A program made the position numbers and the translations under genes. Below, piece by piece: positions 59,933 to 64,000 of a stretch of 64,000 nucleotides of DNA. This DNA is from Candidatus Sneabacter namystus (lineage in GTDB: Bacteria; Pseudomonadota; Alphaproteobacteria; Rickettsiales; Rickettsiaceae). The notes under the pieces are model-generated. The model was not told the origin of the DNA. It made no database searches and saw nothing but the letters and a program-made list of their open reading frames with translations. Numbering within the stretch: the first letter of the stretch is position 1; each line of letters starts with the position of its first letter. Location of the stretch: the NCBI RefSeq assembly GCF_008189685.1, contig NZ_CP043312.1:1-64000 (forward strand). Direction: 5' to 3'.

Positions 59933-62900
59933 TCAACAATCACTTCTCTTATCCTCTTTGTGTTCAATATTAGACATTGACTCTTGCTCAAAGCTACTGG
60001 CATCTTGCCCCCCTTCCTCTAATGACTTTTTTTCTTCTTGCACATCAGAAACACCAGCCTTTTCTAGCTGAATATTCAAGCACAAAGACTGTAATTCCTT
60101 AACCATCACGTTAAACGATTCTGGTACACCATACTGGAAAGTATTATCTCCTTTAGCAATAGCCTCATACGCCTTTGCACGCCCAACTACATCATCAGAT
60201 TTGACAGTCAACATCTCTTGTAGCGTGTAAGCAGCCCCATATGCTTGCAGAGCCCAGCATTCCATCTCTCCCAATCTTTGCCCTCCAAAGTGCACCTTTC
60301 CACCCAGAGGCTGCTGTGTAATTAGACTATAAGGACCAACAGAACGGGCATGAACTTTGTTATCTACTAAATGATGCAGCTTAAGTATGTATTGATACCC
60401 AACATTAACAGGAAGATCAATATATTCACCTGTACCTCCATCAATCAATCTAGATTTACCGGTTACACTGACTCCAGATAAAGCCAACATATTCTTCACG
60501 TCTTCCGCTTTAGCTCCATCAAATACAGGAGTTGCAAAATATATCCCTTTTTGCAATCTTTCTGCCATCTGCACAACATCCGCATCAGACAATACCTCCT
60601 CATTCATCTGACTACCATAAATATCGCGAATAAGTTTTCTGATAAAAGATACTCTATCTGGCGAATTGTCAGATAATAACTGTGAAAACTTTTTACCTAG
60701 ATTTACACTTGCCCATCCAAGATGCGTTTCAAGAACCTGTCCAACGTTCATACGCGAAGGAATGCTCAAAGGATTTAGTATTATATCCACAACTGTACCA
60801 TCTTCCAAAAATGGCATATCTTCCTCCGGCACAACACAAGACACGACACCCTTATTACCATGCCTTCCACACATCTTGTCACCAGGTTGCAACTTAGACT
60901 TAGTAGCAACAAAGACCTTCACAACCTTTAGCGCCCCTTGAGGTAATTCGTCTCCTGCATGCAACCTCTCTATTTCCATCTCCAACTTCTCTCTTAAACC
61001 CTTGATCAAATCATCGTACCATTTTTTTAGATCATGAATTTGATCCTGAACTGCTTCTTTTTTAGGAACAATACCCCACCATTTAGAAGCAGGTATAGAA
61101 TCCATAACAATGGCAGAGCAAACTTTTTCGTCAATTTTAGTACCATGCCACTCTTTTATCTCTTGATTAAGCAAGAGACCTCTCAATTTCTGCAAAGCGA
61201 ATCCTTCCAAGATAGACATTTCATCATCATGATTAGTCTGCAATTTATCAATTTGCTCTCTCACAAACATTAAGGATCTTTGGTCCCTTTGAACCCCCCT
61301 TCTACAAAACATCCTAACATCAACAACTACTCCACTAACACCAGAAGGAACATATAAAGATGAATCCGCGACATCATAAGCTTTTTCTCCAAAAATTGCC
61401 CTGAGAAGCTTTTCTTCGGGAGTAACGGGAGATTCGCTCTTAGGCGTCACCTTACCAACTAGTATATCTCCGGCCGTAACTCTTGTACCAACATGTACAA
61501 CCCCGCTCTCATCTAAATGTAAAAGTTTCTCACTACCAACATTTGGAACATCGCGAGTAATATCCTCTGGACCAAACCTCGTATCTCGCACCACAATTTC
61601 AAACTCTTCTATATGAACAGAAGTAAAAACATCATCCTTGATCAATCGCTGAGAAATAACAACAGCGTCTTCAAATGTGTACCCTTTAAAACACGCAAAT
61701 GCTATTAACACATTACGCCCTAACGCCAAATCTCCATCTTCTGTACTTGGCCCAGCAGCCAACATCTGACCTTTGACCACCTTTTGACCTTCTGCAACGA
61801 TAGGTATTTGGTTGATACAAGTACTATGGTTTGATCTTTCCAATTTTCTTAGTTGATACGTCTTAACGCCCATCCCACTCACAGGCGTAACGATAACCTT
61901 ATTATTACATACTTTTTCTACAACACCATCTTCCTGCGCATACACGGAAGTACCAGCTCCCCTTAAGGCTACACTTTCAACACCGGTTCCAACAAACGGA
62001 GACTCTGCCCTCAATAAAGGAACAGCTTGCCGCTGCATGTTAGCCCCCATCAAAGCTCTATGAGCGTCATCATTTTCTAAAAAAGGTATAAGAGAGGTGG
62101 CTAATGATACAACCTGCATACTTGTTAATCCAACAAAATGCACATCCTCTTTCTTGACATGAACCGTGTCACTTCCGCTCTTACACACAACCACATCTGC
62201 AAGTATCCCCCCTGCAGAATCTCTAGCAACGTCAAGATGAGCTATGTTGTATTGCTCTTCTTCTATGGCAGAAAGCTTAACTATTTCCTTAGTCACCTTG
62301 CCATTAAGCACTTTGTAATAAGGAGTTTCTATAAAACCATGACAATTGACACTAGCAAACGTAGTCAAAGAACTTACCAAACCAATATTTTGCCCCTCAG
62401 GTGTCTCAACAGGACATATTCTTCCAAAATGAGTAGTATGAACATCCCTCACTTCCAACCCGGCTCTTTCTCTATTTACTCCACCAGGTCCAAGAGCAGA
62501 CAATCTACGTTTATGAGTAATTTCAGCTAAAGGATTAGTCTGATCCATAAACTGACACATCTGAGACGTATTAAAGAATTCTTTAATAGCATTAGAAAGC
62601 AAACGTGAGTTAAGAAAATCCTGCAATGAAGCACTCTCAATATCAGGCAATGTAGATATTCTTTCTGAAAAAGCTTTAATTACCCTCATCAACCCAAGCC
62701 TAAATTGATTTTCTACCAACTCACCAGGCACTCTCACACGCCTTACACCTAGATGGTCAATATCATCTACTTTACCTCTACCGTCTGCAACATCAGCAAA
62801 TACACGCAGTGTGTGCTTTATATCATCATGAGTCAGATGCAATGTGTTTTCAGGTATATTCAAACCCAAACGAGAATTTATTTTTACACGCCCTACAAGA

Positions 62901-64000
62901 GATAGGTTATACCTGCCAGGAGAAAAAAAGAGATTATCCAGTAAAAATTTTCCAGCCTCAGTCGTAACTACCTCCCCAGGACGTAAAACCTTACATATCT
63001 CCATCAATGCATTTTCCTGATCTAAGTGTCTTGTAGTAGCCAATGTATTCGCTATAAACCCCCTATACTCCTCATCAATTCTCAATACTGTTATATTTTT
63101 AACACTCTCAGACAATTGTGAAACCATCTCATTATCAAGAATAGTGCCCACAGACGCGATAACATTACCTTCATCATCTAGTACATCTTTACCTAAATAC
63201 ATCTCTTGCAATTCATTTATATCAACTAGTATATTTTTCACACCAGCTGACACAAACCTAGAAGCAACCCTCTGAGTAAATCTCTCCCCAGCAGATAAAA
63301 GAACTTCTCCATTATCAGCATTAACAATATCTTTTTTCAAAATAGACGCTTTAACAAACTTAGGGTCCAATTTTGTGTACCAACCAAAATCCCCAAGATT
63401 ATATTCAATCGACATATAATAAAAAGATAATATCTCTGCCTCAGTCATCCCAATCGCTGAAAGCAACACCGTGACGGGCAATTTCCTTCTTTTATCTATG
63501 CGAAAGTACATCAAATCTTTTGCATCAAACTCAAAATCCAACCACGACCCCCTGTAAGGTATAATTTTTGCAGAATATTGTAATTTTTGGTTTTTTACTG
63601 ATTCGGATTTCACTCCATCATGATCAAAAAATACACCGGGAGATTTATGCATCTGAGAAACAACAACCTTCTCAACACCATTTATGATAAACGTGCCAGC
63701 ATCAGTCATAAGGGGCAAGTCGCACAAAACGATATCCTGCTCTTTGACAGCTTTTTCCTTCAGTTCGTCTGTTGTATTATCCAATATCCTAGCACGAAGT
63801 GAAACAATCAAGGTTGCGTAATAAGTAACGCCACGTCTCTTACATTCTTTTACTGTATACCTACTTGGTTCAAATCTATAACTCAAGAACTCTAAAGTAA
63901 CCGCATTACTTTTATCAGTAACAGGAAACATAGACGATAAAACAGCCTGCAAACCAACGTTTTGCCTTTTATCATGATCAACATCAAATTGCAAAAAACG
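59933..64000 (-). CDS. rpoB: DNA-directed RNA polymerase beta subunit (5' end outside window)
   Basis: The reading frame continues past the right edge of the window; by alignment to the E. coli start, about 35-40 residues are missing. Visible parts include PLMTDAGTFIINGVEKVVVS, LGPGGVNRERAGLEVRDVHT and HFGRICPVETPEGQNIGL (the rifampicin-binding region has SQMCQFMDQTNPLAEITHKR), KMCGRHGNKGVVS, and QPLGGKVHFGGQRLGEMECW. The C-terminal tail is acidic. A TTG near 63994 is not the real start. Confidence 0.97.
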   Translation of the reverse strand, partial: RFLQFDVDHDKRQNVGLQAVLSSMFPVTDKSNAVTLEFLSYRFEPSRYTVKECKRRGVTYYATLIVSLRARILDNTTDELKEKAVKEQDIVLCDLPLMTDAGTFIINGVEKVVVSQMHKSPGVFFDHDGVKSESVKNQKLQYSAKIIPYRGSWLDFEFDAKDLMYFRIDKRRKLPVTVLLSAIGMTEAEILSFYYMSIEYNLGDFGWYTKLDPKFVKASILKKDIVNADNGEVLLSAGERFTQRVASRFVSAGVKNILVDINELQEMYLGKDVLDDEGNVIASVGTILDNEMVSQLSESVKNITVLRIDEEYRGFIANTLATTRHLDQENALMEICKVLRPGEVVTTEAGKFLLDNLFFSPGRYNLSLVGRVKINSRLGLNIPENTLHLTHDDIKHTLRVFADVADGRGKVDDIDHLGVRRVRVPGELVENQFRLGLMRVIKAFSERISTLPDIESASLQDFLNSRLLSNAIKEFFNTSQMCQFMDQTNPLAEITHKRRLSALGPGGVNRERAGLEVRDVHTTHFGRICPVETPEGQNIGLVSSLTTFASVNCHGFIETPYYKVLNGKVTKEIVKLSAIEEEQYNIAHLDVARDSAGGILADVVVCKSGSDTVHVKKEDVHFVGLTSMQVVSLATSLIPFLENDDAHRALMGANMQRQAVPLLRAESPFVGTGVESVALRGAGTSVYAQEDGVVEKVCNNKVIVTPVSGMGVKTYQLRKLERSNHSTCINQIPIVAEGQKVVKGQMLAAGPSTEDGDLALGRNVLIAFACFKGYTFEDAVVISQRLIKDDVFTSVHIEEFEIVVRDTRFGPEDITRDVPNVGSEKLLHLDESGVVHVGTRVTAGDILVGKVTPKSESPVTPEEKLLRAIFGEKAYDVADSSLYVPSGVSGVVVDVRMFCRRGVQRDQRSLMFVREQIDKLQTNHDDEMSILEGFALQKLRGLLLNQEIKEWHGTKIDEKVCSAIVMDSIPASKWWGIVPKKEAVQDQIHDLKKWYDDLIKGLREKLEMEIERLHAGDELPQGALKVVKVFVATKSKLQPGDKMCGRHGNKGVVSCVVPEEDMPFLEDGTVVDIILNPLSIPSRMNVGQVLETHLGWASVNLGKKFSQLLSDNSPDRVSFIRKLIRDIYGSQMNEEVLSDADVVQMAERLQKGIYFATPVFDGAKAEDVKNMLALSGVSVTGKSRLIDGGTGEYIDLPVNVGYQYILKLHHLVDNKVHARSVGPYSLITQQPLGGKVHFGGQRLGEMECWALQAYGAAYTLQEMLTVKSDDVVGRAKAYEAIAKGDNTFQYGVPESFNVMVKELQSLCLNIQLEKAGVSDVQEEKKSLEEGGQDASSFEQESMSNIEHKEDKRSDC

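Overview
The window is AT-rich DNA (roughly one third G+C by eye) from an alphaproteobacterial intracellular symbiont, most likely a member of the Rickettsiales. This is inferred from four things: TolB-RuvA-RuvB, GroES-GroEL, MutS, L28/L31 and RpoB-RpoC genes of that type; ProP-like MFS transporters; a RelA/SpoT-type protein reduced to its HD domain; and many repeat-domain (LRR, TPR, ankyrin-like) proteins beside decaying mobile DNA. A protist-associated lineage such as the Midichloriaceae is possible, but the genus cannot be named from this sequence.

Layout. 1-3834 is a compact plus-strand housekeeping run (tolB, ruvA, ruvB, a drug/metabolite-type transporter). 3956-13277 is accessory: an 841-aa protein with an HExxH zinc-protease motif, a member of an unrecognised ~500-aa family, a 764-aa LRR protein and an adhesin-like protein. 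13278-14443 is an alkylation-repair pair (ogt-tag). 14874-36520 is a mosaic of repeated blocks. It holds three very similar LRR genes in opposing orientations plus one internalin-like LRR gene. Two MFS genes each follow the same 31-codon upstream ORF and the same pseudogene. The block also has an intact HD-domain RSH gene and a truncated copy of it, a broken phage integrase with a Fic protein, an intact VapBC-type toxin-antitoxin pair with a ruined second copy, and an NlpC/P60-like protein. 36521-43172 contains fragments of a prophage (terminase, virion protein), four translationally coupled genes of unknown function, a related gene with the same promoter/ribosome-binding cassette, and a second close copy of the ~500-aa family. 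43173-45968 has a 16-repeat TPR protein and a phage/virus-type conserved protein. 46242-64000 returns to housekeeping: groEL-groES, mutS, rpmB, rpmE, initiator tRNA, a putative outer-membrane protein, a type I secretion ABC transporter with its HlyD adaptor, rpoC and the 5'-truncated rpoB.

How it may fit together (inference). The LRR, TPR, HExxH, NlpC-like, Fic-like, adhesin-like and ~500-aa-family proteins look like a host-interaction repertoire. Three LRR proteins end in a shared C-terminal module with an F-box-like pattern (LP..L...Y......D.CKF), and the fourth has a weaker version. This would be the repeat-plus-C-terminal-F-box layout known from PRANC-type ankyrin proteins. A second candidate set is the 36996-40124 cluster. 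Three of its proteins start with basic N-termini poor in or free of acidic residues, resembling mitochondrial presequences, and two of its transcription units share a TATAAT box and the 12-mer CTAATTGAGGTA. The type I transporter could export some of these proteins, but no direct link is visible.
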